In this document: positions 35,477-43,821 of the stretch, one piece after another
How positions within the stretch are numbered: the first letter of the stretch is position 1
Layout of the letters: the number at the start of each line of letters is the position of its first letter
Source: Pirellulaceae bacterium
GTDB lineage: Bacteria > Planctomycetota > Planctomycetia > Pirellulales > Pirellulaceae
Direction: 5' to 3'
NCBI GenBank assembly: GCA_018402565.1
Contig: JAGYIQ010000006.1
Span: forward strand, 310,001-374,000
DNA length: 64,000 nt
Notes under the pieces: model-generated
Databases searched by the model: none
What the model was told of the DNA's origin: nothing
The model's input: the letters and a program-made list of their open reading frames with translations, nothing else
Translations under genes and position numbers: made by a program

Positions 35477-37671
35477 CGGCTGCCGCCACGACCGCCTTGG
35501 TCGCCACGCCCACCACCGCGGGGGCTGTCACCACGTGGGCTGTCACCACGGGGGGACTCGCCGGCGACGGCTGCCAGTTCGTCTTCCAAGCCCAATTCCT
35601 TCAAGGCGGCGCGACGGCTCAACTTGATCCGATCTTGGTCGTCGATGCCGATCACCAACACCTGCATCTCTTCGCCCATACGGAAGTGTTCGCCGATGTT
35701 GCGGATAAACCCTTCAGTCAGTTCGCTGACGTGGCACAAGCCATCGCGGCCGGGCAGGATTTCGACAAACACGCCGAAGTCTCGGATGCTGGCGATTGTG
35801 CCTTTGTACAGACGCCCCACCTGGACGGTGGCGGTCACGGCTTCGACCATGGCGCGGGCTTCGTCCAACTTGGCCTTGTCGCCGCTGGCCAGTGTCACCT
35901 TGCCGGTGTCATCGACTTCGATCACGGAGCCGGTCTGTTCTTGGATCGCGCGAATCGTCTTGCCGCCCGGACCGATCAGAGCACCGATCTTGTCTGTGTC
36001 GATCTTCAAGCTGACCAACCGCGGAGCTGTCTCGGCGATGTCCGCTTTCGGCCGCGAGATGGTCTGCAGCATGATCTTGAGAATCTCGATCCGCGCCTCG
36101 CGGCTTTGGGTCAGGGTGGCACCAATGATATCCATGTCGATACCATTGATCTTCAGGTCCAACTGAATACCCGTGATCCCGTTTTGCGTGCCGGCGATCT
36201 TAAAATCCATGTCGCCGAAGTGATCTTCGTCGCCCAGGATATCTGTCAGCAACGTCCATTCGCTGCCTTCCTTGACCAGCCCGACGGAGATACCCGCGAC
36301 CGGATTCAGGATCGGCACGCCGGCAGCCATCAGCGCCAAGGTCGAGCCGCACACCGAGGCCATTGAGCTGGAACCGTTCGATTCCAAAATGTCGCTGATC
36401 ACGCGGATCGTGTACGGGAAGACTTCCGGGTCTGGCAAAATGGGCTTCACGCTGCGTTCTGCCAACATGCCGTGTCCGATTTCTCGGCGACCCGGCCCAC
36501 GAATCGGCTTGCACTCACCCACGGAGAACGGCGGGAAGTTGTAATCCAGCATGAACTTCTTCGAGTACTCGTCGGCCAAGCCGTCGACTCGCTGTTCGTC
36601 CCGCTTGGTACCCAAAGTCACGGTCATCAACGCTTGGGTCTCACCACGTTGGAACACGGCGGAACCGTGCACCCGCGGCAACACATCCACAAAGCAGTCG
36701 ATTTGGCGAACGGTCTTGCCGTCGCGTCCATCCGCACGCGTCCCAGCCAAGATCAGTTGACGGACGACTTTCTCCTCCAAATCGTGCCAAGCAGTGCTGA
36801 ATCGCTTGGGGCAGATCGCTCCTGGAGCGGCCGGATCGGGGATCAAGTCCGCCATGGCCTGCTTCTTCAGCGTCCGAGTCGCCTCGGCGCGGTCTTGCTT
36901 GCCCACGGTCTGCTTGGCGGCCTTCAAACGATCGAAGTAAGCCGCCAACTTCGCATCCAGCCCATCCTCCGGCGGAGCGATAAATTCCTGTTTCACGACT
37001 GGCACCTGAGCCGCGAACTCTCGCTGCATGTCGATAATCTCACGGATAATGTCGTGGGCGTATTGGATCGCCTCCAACATCTCGGCTTCTGGCATTTCTT
37101 GTGCGAAGCCTTCGATCATCGTCACGGCAGCTTCCCCGCCCGAGACGATCAGGTCCAAGTCGCTTCGTTCCAACTCCTCGTTGCTCGGGAATGGAACCAG
37201 TTGGCCGTCCACGCGACCCACGCGAATACTGGCAATCGGGCCTTCAAACGGCAACGGCGACACAAACAAGGCCGCCGCCGAACCGATCATCGCCAAGATA
37301 TCGCCATCCGTCTGCCGATCGCTGGACAACACGATCGATTGGCACTGCACCTCGTCGATAAACCCCTTCGGGAACAACGGTCGCACCGGACGATCCATCA
37401 AGCGACTGGTCAAGGTCTCTTTGGTCGTCGGACGCCCCTCTCGCTTGAGAAAGCCGCCAGGAAACTTGCCCGACGCGGCCGAACGCTCGCGGTAGTCACA
37501 AGTCAACGGGAAAAAATCGATGCCCGGTCGAGGGGTCCCACTCACAACTGTGTTCAGCACCACGGTATCATTGTACTGGCACAGAACTGCCGCCCCAGCC
37601 TGCTTGGCCAATTGGCCCGTCTCCAGCGACAAAACGCCACTGCCTATCTTTCGTTCAACTCGAATTACCAC
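35362..37671 (-). CDS. pnp: Polyribonucleotide nucleotidyltransferase (PNPase)
   Basis: 769 residues as read, from a GTG at 37671 with GAGAGGAAG six bases upstream. PNPase is a phosphorolytic 3'-5' exoribonuclease and degradosome component. Two RNase PH domains are present: the first with CDYRERSAASGKFPGGFLKR, the second with RTDGRDGKTVRQIDCFVDVL-like and MASVCGSTLALMAAGVPI blocks. KH (IGALIGPGGKTIRAIQEQTG) and S1 (LYKGTIASIRDFGVFVEILP) domains follow. After the S1 domain the tail is SPRGDSPRGD and GRGGE repeats, then a premature TGA at 35362 after a one-base insertion. rpsO lies upstream, the usual order. Confidence 0.95.
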   Translation of the reverse strand: MVIRVERKIGSGVLSLETGQLAKQAGAAVLCQYNDTVVLNTVVSGTPRPGIDFFPLTCDYRERSAASGKFPGGFLKREGRPTTKETLTSRLMDRPVRPLFPKGFIDEVQCQSIVLSSDRQTDGDILAMIGSAAALFVSPLPFEGPIASIRVGRVDGQLVPFPSNEELERSDLDLIVSGGEAAVTMIEGFAQEMPEAEMLEAIQYAHDIIREIIDMQREFAAQVPVVKQEFIAPPEDGLDAKLAAYFDRLKAAKQTVGKQDRAEATRTLKKQAMADLIPDPAAPGAICPKRFSTAWHDLEEKVVRQLILAGTRADGRDGKTVRQIDCFVDVLPRVHGSAVFQRGETQALMTVTLGTKRDEQRVDGLADEYSKKFMLDYNFPPFSVGECKPIRGPGRREIGHGMLAERSVKPILPDPEVFPYTIRVISDILESNGSSSMASVCGSTLALMAAGVPILNPVAGISVGLVKEGSEWTLLTDILGDEDHFGDMDFKIAGTQNGITGIQLDLKINGIDMDIIGATLTQSREARIEILKIMLQTISRPKADIAETAPRLVSLKIDTDKIGALIGPGGKTIRAIQEQTGSVIEVDDTGKVTLASGDKAKLDEARAMVEAVTATVQVGRLYKGTIASIRDFGVFVEILPGRDGLCHVSELTEGFIRNIGEHFRMGEEMQVLVIGIDDQDRIKLSRRAALKELGLEDELAAVAGESPRGDSPRGDSPRGGGRGDQGGRGGSRGGEGRGGEGRGGEGRGGEGRGGEGRGGEGRGGEGQRR

Positions 37672-38346
37672 GCTTCTTCCTCTCTCCAATGTCAACACAT
37701 CTCTGCAAGGAACGTCAGGTCAACTTCCACCCGGTATCAAACCGAGCCAGTACCAAACTGAGCTCGTTCGCTTCAGGAACCCATTGCTTCGCGCACCCGC
37801 TCACACCGGGGCTCGCTCGCATCTGGTTCGGCCGCTCGATGGCCAAACTCCGTCGGCAAACAAAACTGGGTGGCCAAACTCCATCCGTCTGGCAAAACCT
37901 CGCCGGGCAACGCTCTCACACGAGCCACACCGACGAAACCCAATCGTTCCATACCTTTACACATGGCAACCGATACACATCCGAGCAATAACGCTTCGCT
38001 CGACAACGCGGTTGCCTACGATTTCTGGTCCACAGAACCGACCTATAGATCACCTGAAAACCCAGACCTGCTGGTTCAAATCGAAGTCGCCTCTATCGGC
38101 TCACTTCCTACCAACCATCCGTGCTCTTCGCATACTTCCAGGGGAACCCGCGGGCTTCCAAGGAAAACCGCGGGGCCGATCGATCAAATTCCGATCGACC
38201 AGCCACCACCTTTTCGGATCCCGGCAAAAAATCCCACCGCCACTGCGGCTCGTTTTTTATCCAGACTTCGCAGCCAGACTCTACCAGAAATTCTGGCGAT
38301 GGGATACGGGGCTTCTTAAAAATCTTACAAAACCGCCAAGATTGGC
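37672..38346. other. rpsO-pnp intergenic region
   Basis: About 675 bp, unusually long for this gene pair. No coding region is convincing. A perfect palindrome CCAGAAATTCTGG lies at 38284-38296, close after the rpsO stop. The pnp leader could carry PNPase autoregulation as in enterobacteria, but I see no definite structure. Confidence 0.4.
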
Positions 38347-38616
38347 TTATTTGCGGATTCCGAGCCGGGCCAACAGATCCAAGTAATGCTGCGGATTGTG
38401 GTCGCGGACGTAGTCCAACAACCGACGTCGCCGAGCCACCATGGCCTGCAACCCACGACGGGTGCCGTAATCCTTAGAATTCAACTTCATGTGCTCGGTC
38501 AAGTTGTTGATCCGAGTCGTCAAAATCGCGATCTGAACATCCGAAGAACCCGTGTCGCCGCTCTTTACAGCGAATTCACCGATCAAGGACGACTTTTTTT
38601 CTTTCGTGATTGTCAT
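38347..38616 (-). CDS. rpsO: 30S ribosomal protein S15
   Basis: 89 residues from the ATG at 38616. The conserved S15 sequence includes FAVKSGDTGSSDVQIAILTT, INNLTEHMKLNSKDYGTRRG, LQAMVARRRRLLDYVRD and a C-terminal YLDLLARLGIRK. It binds the central domain of 16S rRNA early in 30S assembly. pnp lies downstream. Confidence 0.98.
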   Translation of the reverse strand: MTITKEKKSSLIGEFAVKSGDTGSSDVQIAILTTRINNLTEHMKLNSKDYGTRRGLQAMVARRRRLLDYVRDHNPQHYLDLLARLGIRK

Positions 38617-38862
38617 TAGCAAACCGTCTTTAAGCCTGATTCTCTGACCTATTGGCTACCGCCGAGGCCCCAACGCCAGCAGCAGAACCACTCGAGTTCT
38701 ACCACAAGCCAGCCGTTGTTCACCCGGGCACATAACCCCATCCATGCACCCACAACACGTGGGATCGCACATTCTAGAAAGTTTCCGGCCGCTGACAAGC
38801 GGGAATTTGCATTTTTTGGCCGACAAACCACTCGGGGGCAGGCCACAGTGGAGCTGCCAGCC

Positions 38863-38934
38863 CCATCAGTCCCATCAGTCCGATCAGTCCGATCAGTCCG
38901 ATCAGGCCGATCAGGCCGATCAGTCCTGTTGGAC
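38863..38934 (+). repeat. 9-bp tandem repeat (8 units)
   Basis: Eight 9-bp units: CCATCAGTC twice, CGATCAGTC or CGATCAGGC six times. It lies in the ~400-bp gap between the end of the kinase gene (39019) and the start of rpsO. No gene is visible in this gap. Confidence 0.9.
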
Positions 38935-39018
38935 CTGCCAGACAGTAGCAGACCGGCGATCGCGGCCGTGTTGCATTTCCTGGACACCGATTGGCCGAAG
39001 CCATTCTCTGGAAAACGC

Positions 39019-42000
39019 TCAGGGATTGGCCGCCTTGCCAAGTTCCAACCCCACGGCACGAAAACTCTCGAGACAGCGGCCCCAATCCAACACGGCGACC
39101 CCCATGCGATCCTCCTGTTGCAACAAAATCTGCCGGTGCTCCGAGCAATAGTCCATTCGCACCACCGGGCTGGTACCGCGAAACAGGGTGACGAGTCGTT
39201 GCGGGACGGCTTCTCCAGTCGACCACACCTGGACCTGGCCGCCACGATAAGCACTCACGAGCGTCTCCGCGTCCAGCCAACACAAGGCCGTCACCTCGCC
39301 GTCGCCCTTGGGCAACTCCACTCGCTGACTCGCCGCCGGCCAATCCAGCACCCAAAGCTGGCCCAACTGATTGCCCACCGCCAGTCGCTCGGCGCCGGGC
39401 GCCAGTGCCAGCGCGGAAACGGATGCCTGCGAGGCCAGGCTCACGGCTCGCACATCGTCAGTCTCGCCCAGTCGCAATCCGAGCACTTGCCCACCCTCGG
39501 TTCCTGCCACCACGCGGTCCCCTTGGCGATCAAATACCGTTACTTTTCCAGCGTTGTTGACTTGATCTCGCAGCGTGTTGTCCAGGACGCCGCCCAGTCG
39601 CTTGCCGTCCAGATCGTACCAATTCCAAACCTCGCGATTGCGGCTGGCCAAGTATTGCCCACGCTCGAACGCCACCCAGCGTGAGATTTCCGGCACTTCC
39701 GTATATTTGACGTCTGCGTTGAGCCACTCCTCTGCACTCAGGTCCAGTTCGCAAATGACGCTTCGGTCCGGGGCACGCCAGCCGATCAGCACACGATCGC
39801 GGGCGGCATCTACTTGGATGGGCAGCAGCTCGACCAACTTCTCCGGACGCAGGGTCAAGGATTGAAACAGTTCGCCTGTCCGCCAATTCCAGCGAGCAAT
39901 GATCAGTTGTTTCTGTTCCGGCAAATAATACAGAATCGCTACATAGTCGCCCCACCGACAAAAGCTGTGCACCGGTTGAGGGGCGATGCCGACCACTCGC
40001 CGCAGCGACTGGCCCCGCAACGCATACCGCTCCACTCCCTGCCGATTGGACACCAGCCACGATTTTCCATCCGGCGAGAAGATCCCACGGTGCTTGCTGC
40101 GACTCAGTTTCTCGGTCAACAGCAAACGCCCATCGTAAAGATCCCACAATTTCACCAACTCTTCGCCACCCGCACAAAGAAATCGTCCATCCGGCGAAAA
40201 CGTCAGCGTGGTGGTCTCCGGATTGGGGCCCAAGTTGCGGAGTATGGCGCCCGAATTCAAGCCATGCAAATTCACCCGCTCAGACTGATCGGTTCCAGCC
40301 AGAAAGAGTCCATTGGGCGAAAAGGTAGGATTGTGTAAATTTTGCAAAAACTCCTGTTCCACCAACGGCTCGAGCTCTTGATCGAAACCCGAGCCCCCCG
40401 AGACACGCAGGTGACCGGACCGAGGATTGACCGAGAAGCTTAACCACTGCCCCACCTCGCGTTGCCGATCCAAGGCATAGTTGTTCTCCACATCAAACCG
40501 CTGGAGCATTGGATCACTCATCGCGTACAAGTAGCGACCGTCAGGTGAATAGCCCAGAGCGCGAACTTCATTCCCACCTGCTCGAAAGCGTTTGACATCC
40601 AAGCTCAACGCATCCCACCGCCGGACAATGATCTCGCCCGCTCGAGTACTCCACGCGACCCAATCGCCCGTGGGATGAAACGCCAGCGCGCGACCACCAT
40701 CCTGCCGACCCCGCGATTGCAGCTCGAAGTAACGATCCGGCGCATAAGAGAAACTCTCCGAGTTCGCTAAGCCGGTCGGATCCAGTGTCAACCGCCAAAC
40801 ATAGCGCGGCAACAAAGTTGTGCCCTTGGTGTCAACTGCGAACCATTGATCTTCTAGATGCGGATGAAACTGCATGTTGTAAAACGAGGACTTGGTCAGC
40901 CACGTGTCACGGTGCTGCACATCGACCGCCAACTGGGTGGCGATCCATTCGGACCGCCAATCCGCAGCAGCGACCAAGCGATCCTGCTGCTGCAACCGCT
41001 CCTCAATCAGTGCTTGGTTGGCCCAAGTCCAACCTCGCTGAGCGTCGACGCGGCGGTTGACCACTTCCAAAAATGCTGACGTCGCCTGCTGCCGCCTCAG
41101 CAGGTCGTTGGCGGCCGAAACTTGCCAAGCTTGCCACGAGATCATGCCGGCCCCCAACAGCATCAGAACCAACAACCCAGCAATCACGGTTCCCAACGGA
41201 TGCCGCCGAACAAACTTGCGACCGACATACCACCACGATGGCGGACGAGCGATCACCGCATGCCCCGCGATGCACCGCTCCACGTCTTCGGCAAACGCCG
41301 ACGCCGATTGGTAACGACGGTCTCGCTCCTTCTCCAGAGCCTTCATCACGACCCAATCCAACTCGCCACGCAACAGACTGCGGAGCCGAGATCGATCGGT
41401 ACTGCGCTGGGCCGTGATGCTACTCAGCGCCGCGTGATCCGTGTGACTCAGACGACTACTCGGCTTCAACGGCTCTTTATCACGCAACAGACGCAAGGCT
41501 TCATCGATGGCGTGACCGCGTATCAACGAGTCCTCCACGGGGGTTGCCCCCGTCAGCAACTCGTACAAAATGACCCCCAAGGCATACACGTCCGTCCGCG
41601 TGTCCACATCGGAACCCGACAACCTCGCTTGCTCGGGTGACATGTATTTCAAAGTGCCTAGGACCTGGCCCACGCGTGTGTAGTTCGAATGATCGGACAG
41701 GGCTCGCGATTCCTCCAGAGCCTTCGCCAGCCCAAAGTCGATGACCTTCGGCACTGGGCGGCCATCGATTTCGACCACCAAGATATTGTTCGGCTTGAGG
41801 TCGCGGTGGATGATGCCTTTCTGATGCGCGTGCTGGACCGCCTGGCAGACCTTGGCGAACAGCTCCAATCGCTGGCGGACCGTCAGTAGAACTTGATCGC
41901 AATAAGCCGTCAAAGGCAAGCCCGCGACGTACTCCATCGCAAAGTATGGCTGGCCAGCAGACGTGGTACCCGCGTCCAGAAACCGCGCAATGTGCGGATG

Positions 42001-42624
42001 ATCCATCAAGGCCAACGCCTGACGCTCGGCGGCAAACCGAGCCAAGATCTCCCGCGATTTTAAGTCGGACTTGACCAACTTCAACGCCACCTGCCGACGA
42101 ACGGGATGCTCTTGCTCCGCCAGCCAGACCTGGCCCATGCCACCCACCCCCAGCGGCTTCACCAAGCGGTAGTCGCCGAACTTGACTCCCGGGACCAACG
42201 CGTCGAGAGCGGCTATCGCTGCCCCAGCGTCCGAGGCCAGCATCGCGGAGGTCTCCCCCACCGAATGCCAACCCTGAGCCACCTGCCCCATTCCCAGACC
42301 GTCGGAGCCAATACCGTCGGAGCCCATGCCGCCAGTTCCGGTGCCGCCTGGCAGCGTCTCTGCTGGCGTCGCTTGATCCAACACCAGCCCGGATTCGCTG
42401 AAGACTCGCTGGATGACACTGCGATAGTTTGGCCATCGCTCCAGATACTCGGCCGAGGCAACTTCTTCCGCTCGTCGACGCCGATAATACACTTCAATCG
42501 ACAACAATTCAAACAACAGCGAGGCACGGAGATTCGCCGGACCACGCTCGAGCCAAGTCGCCAAATCCGGACTTTCTCCCGCTCTCCAAGCCGCTTCGAA
42601 CTGGTCCAGAACATCTTCAAACAT
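39019..42624 (-). CDS. Membrane Ser/Thr protein kinase with C-terminal WD40-type repeats
   Basis: 1201 residues. A ~150-residue N-terminal region precedes a PknB-type kinase domain at about 150-440: glycine loop GVGGMGQVWLA, Lys in VALKLVK, catalytic HRDLKPNNIL, DFGLAKALEES, and GTLKYMSPEQARLSGSDV. A single membrane helix follows (LGTVIAGLLVLMLLGAGMIS). The extracytoplasmic part contains degenerate WD40-like repeats (LAFHPTGDWVAWS, RALGYSPDGRYLYAM, LTFSPDGRFLCAGG). This layout is very common in planctomycetes, probably sensing an external ligand or protein; the substrate is unknown. Element A lies 25 bp upstream of its start. Confidence 0.93.
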   Translation of the reverse strand: MFEDVLDQFEAAWRAGESPDLATWLERGPANLRASLLFELLSIEVYYRRRRAEEVASAEYLERWPNYRSVIQRVFSESGLVLDQATPAETLPGGTGTGGMGSDGIGSDGLGMGQVAQGWHSVGETSAMLASDAGAAIAALDALVPGVKFGDYRLVKPLGVGGMGQVWLAEQEHPVRRQVALKLVKSDLKSREILARFAAERQALALMDHPHIARFLDAGTTSAGQPYFAMEYVAGLPLTAYCDQVLLTVRQRLELFAKVCQAVQHAHQKGIIHRDLKPNNILVVEIDGRPVPKVIDFGLAKALEESRALSDHSNYTRVGQVLGTLKYMSPEQARLSGSDVDTRTDVYALGVILYELLTGATPVEDSLIRGHAIDEALRLLRDKEPLKPSSRLSHTDHAALSSITAQRSTDRSRLRSLLRGELDWVVMKALEKERDRRYQSASAFAEDVERCIAGHAVIARPPSWWYVGRKFVRRHPLGTVIAGLLVLMLLGAGMISWQAWQVSAANDLLRRQQATSAFLEVVNRRVDAQRGWTWANQALIEERLQQQDRLVAAADWRSEWIATQLAVDVQHRDTWLTKSSFYNMQFHPHLEDQWFAVDTKGTTLLPRYVWRLTLDPTGLANSESFSYAPDRYFELQSRGRQDGGRALAFHPTGDWVAWSTRAGEIIVRRWDALSLDVKRFRAGGNEVRALGYSPDGRYLYAMSDPMLQRFDVENNYALDRQREVGQWLSFSVNPRSGHLRVSGGSGFDQELEPLVEQEFLQNLHNPTFSPNGLFLAGTDQSERVNLHGLNSGAILRNLGPNPETTTLTFSPDGRFLCAGGEELVKLWDLYDGRLLLTEKLSRSKHRGIFSPDGKSWLVSNRQGVERYALRGQSLRRVVGIAPQPVHSFCRWGDYVAILYYLPEQKQLIIARWNWRTGELFQSLTLRPEKLVELLPIQVDAARDRVLIGWRAPDRSVICELDLSAEEWLNADVKYTEVPEISRWVAFERGQYLASRNREVWNWYDLDGKRLGGVLDNTLRDQVNNAGKVTVFDRQGDRVVAGTEGGQVLGLRLGETDDVRAVSLASQASVSALALAPGAERLAVGNQLGQLWVLDWPAASQRVELPKGDGEVTALCWLDAETLVSAYRGGQVQVWSTGEAVPQRLVTLFRGTSPVVRMDYCSEHRQILLQQEDRMGVAVLDWGRCLESFRAVGLELGKAANP

Positions 42625-42648
42625 GGGCTCACTGCTCCAATTGACCAG

Positions 42649-42793
42649 CTAGTGCTTTGTCAACATTTAACTTTGGGATCGGTGTGGCAAAGGGGTCAGG
42701 AGTCAATTGCCGGAACGGCCCTAAGGGTGCTGCGCACAATTGACTCCTGCCCCCTTTGCCACACTCCGATTTTTGCCTCTGACAAAGCACTAG
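42649..42793 (+). mobile_element. 145-bp CTAG-ended palindromic element A, copy 2
   Basis: Perfect terminal inverted repeats CTAGTGCTTTGTCA/TGACAAAGCACTAG. The stem closes at CAATTG/CAATTG. The apex is three 9-mers, CCGGAACGG, CCCTAAGGG and TGCTGCGCA. Relative to copy 1, loop bases change while mini-stems stay paired, and two long-stem positions change on both arms. Its CTAG end forms the TAG stop of the endonuclease III gene. Confidence 0.9.
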
Positions 42794-43443
42794 GCTTTGC
42801 GGATCGAGGGTGGCTGGCGCCGCCGCGGGTAACAAATCCGACAGATTTCGCAGCGGGTCCCGTCGCAGCCTCGGGCCGAACAGTGCTCGCGTCCATAAAA
42901 AATAATCTGCAGGTGCAATTGATTCCAGCGATGCGGAGGGAACAGGGCCTTGAGATCCCGTTCCGTCTGCTGCACACTCTGGCCGCTGGTCAGACCCCAT
43001 CGCTGTGCCAAACGATGAATGTGCGTGTCCACTGGGAAGGCCGGGACGCCAAACGCTTGAGCCATTACGACACTGGCTGTCTTGTGTCCCACCCCAGGCA
43101 ACGCCTCCAACGCCTCCCAATCCGCTGGGACTTGCCCCTGGTGCTCATCCAGCAACTGTTGCGACAACCCGCGAATCGCCGTCGCCTTCCGTGGCGTCAA
43201 ACCGCAGGGTCGAACAATCGCATCGATCTCCGCGACCGTCCGCCGAGCCATATCGCGGGGATTATCCGCCATGGCAAACAGCGCCGGCGTCACTTGGTTG
43301 ACCCGCAGATCCGTACACTGGGCACTCAACAACACGGCCACCAATAGGGTATAGGGGTCGTGGTGATCCAACGGAATGGGCGGATCCGGATACAGTTCGT
43401 CCAAGCGACGATCGATCCAAGCGGCTCGTTCAGCTTTCTTCAT
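42790..43443 (-). CDS. nth: Endonuclease III (DNA glycosylase/AP lyase)
   Basis: 217 residues from the ATG at 43443; a GTG at 43530 would add 29 residues that do not resemble the family. Nth removes oxidised pyrimidines in base-excision repair. The helix-hairpin-helix is LEALPGVGHKTASVVMAQAF and the catalytic Asp follows in FPVDTHIHRLAQRWGL; the catalytic Lys is in GVGHKTA. The C-terminal cysteine region (EHCSARGCDGTRCEICRICY) has spacing that does not fit the usual C-x6-C-x2-C-x5-C iron-sulfur pattern. The TAG stop is contributed by the end of element A. Confidence 0.93.
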   Translation of the reverse strand: MKKAERAAWIDRRLDELYPDPPIPLDHHDPYTLLVAVLLSAQCTDLRVNQVTPALFAMADNPRDMARRTVAEIDAIVRPCGLTPRKATAIRGLSQQLLDEHQGQVPADWEALEALPGVGHKTASVVMAQAFGVPAFPVDTHIHRLAQRWGLTSGQSVQQTERDLKALFPPHRWNQLHLQIIFYGREHCSARGCDGTRCEICRICYPRRRQPPSIRKA

Positions 43444-43821
43444 GGGCAAATGCCTGGTACCTTCAACACTCGATTTCGACAACGTCCGCACCGCGGGCCG
43501 ACCGGTTCGGCAATCCAGGAAGTCTGCCACGAGTTTAACGGGCGGACCAGCGCTGTAGGTCCGGATTGTACCGAATGTTGGGGATTTAATGATCCCGTCG
43601 CTCGGCTGGATCGATACGCCAAGTAGGACAGCCGAATCCCCTGCGGTTTCCCGTTGATCTCCGGGCGCGGGAGAATCGCCAAACCACGCTACACGCGTTT
43701 GTCACGGCCCAAATCCGGGAGTAGCCTCGATCGGTGGACAACTCCACTGAAGGATTCACTGTGCTGCCACAGCAGTCGCTCTGCCACTCCCAGGGACAGA
43801 TTTTAGTCGGGAATTATCAGC
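43444..43821. other. Divergent intergenic region (nth / GMC oxidoreductase)
   Basis: About 380 bp between divergently oriented genes; promoters for both are expected. No clear gene, repeat or operator is seen. Confidence 0.35.

Noticed and set aside
34735..35627. Plus-strand Thr/Ala-rich frames opposite the pnp tail
   Set aside because: Reverse complement of Gly/Arg repeat codons; no start signals and no sequence complexity.
36472..37761. 429-residue open frame antisense to pnp
   Set aside because: Shadow of the conserved PNPase core in a GC-rich genome; no independent support.
42106..43347. 413-residue plus-strand frame over the kinase start, element A and nth
   Set aside because: It crosses two unrelated minus-strand genes and the palindromic element; it is a compositional artefact.
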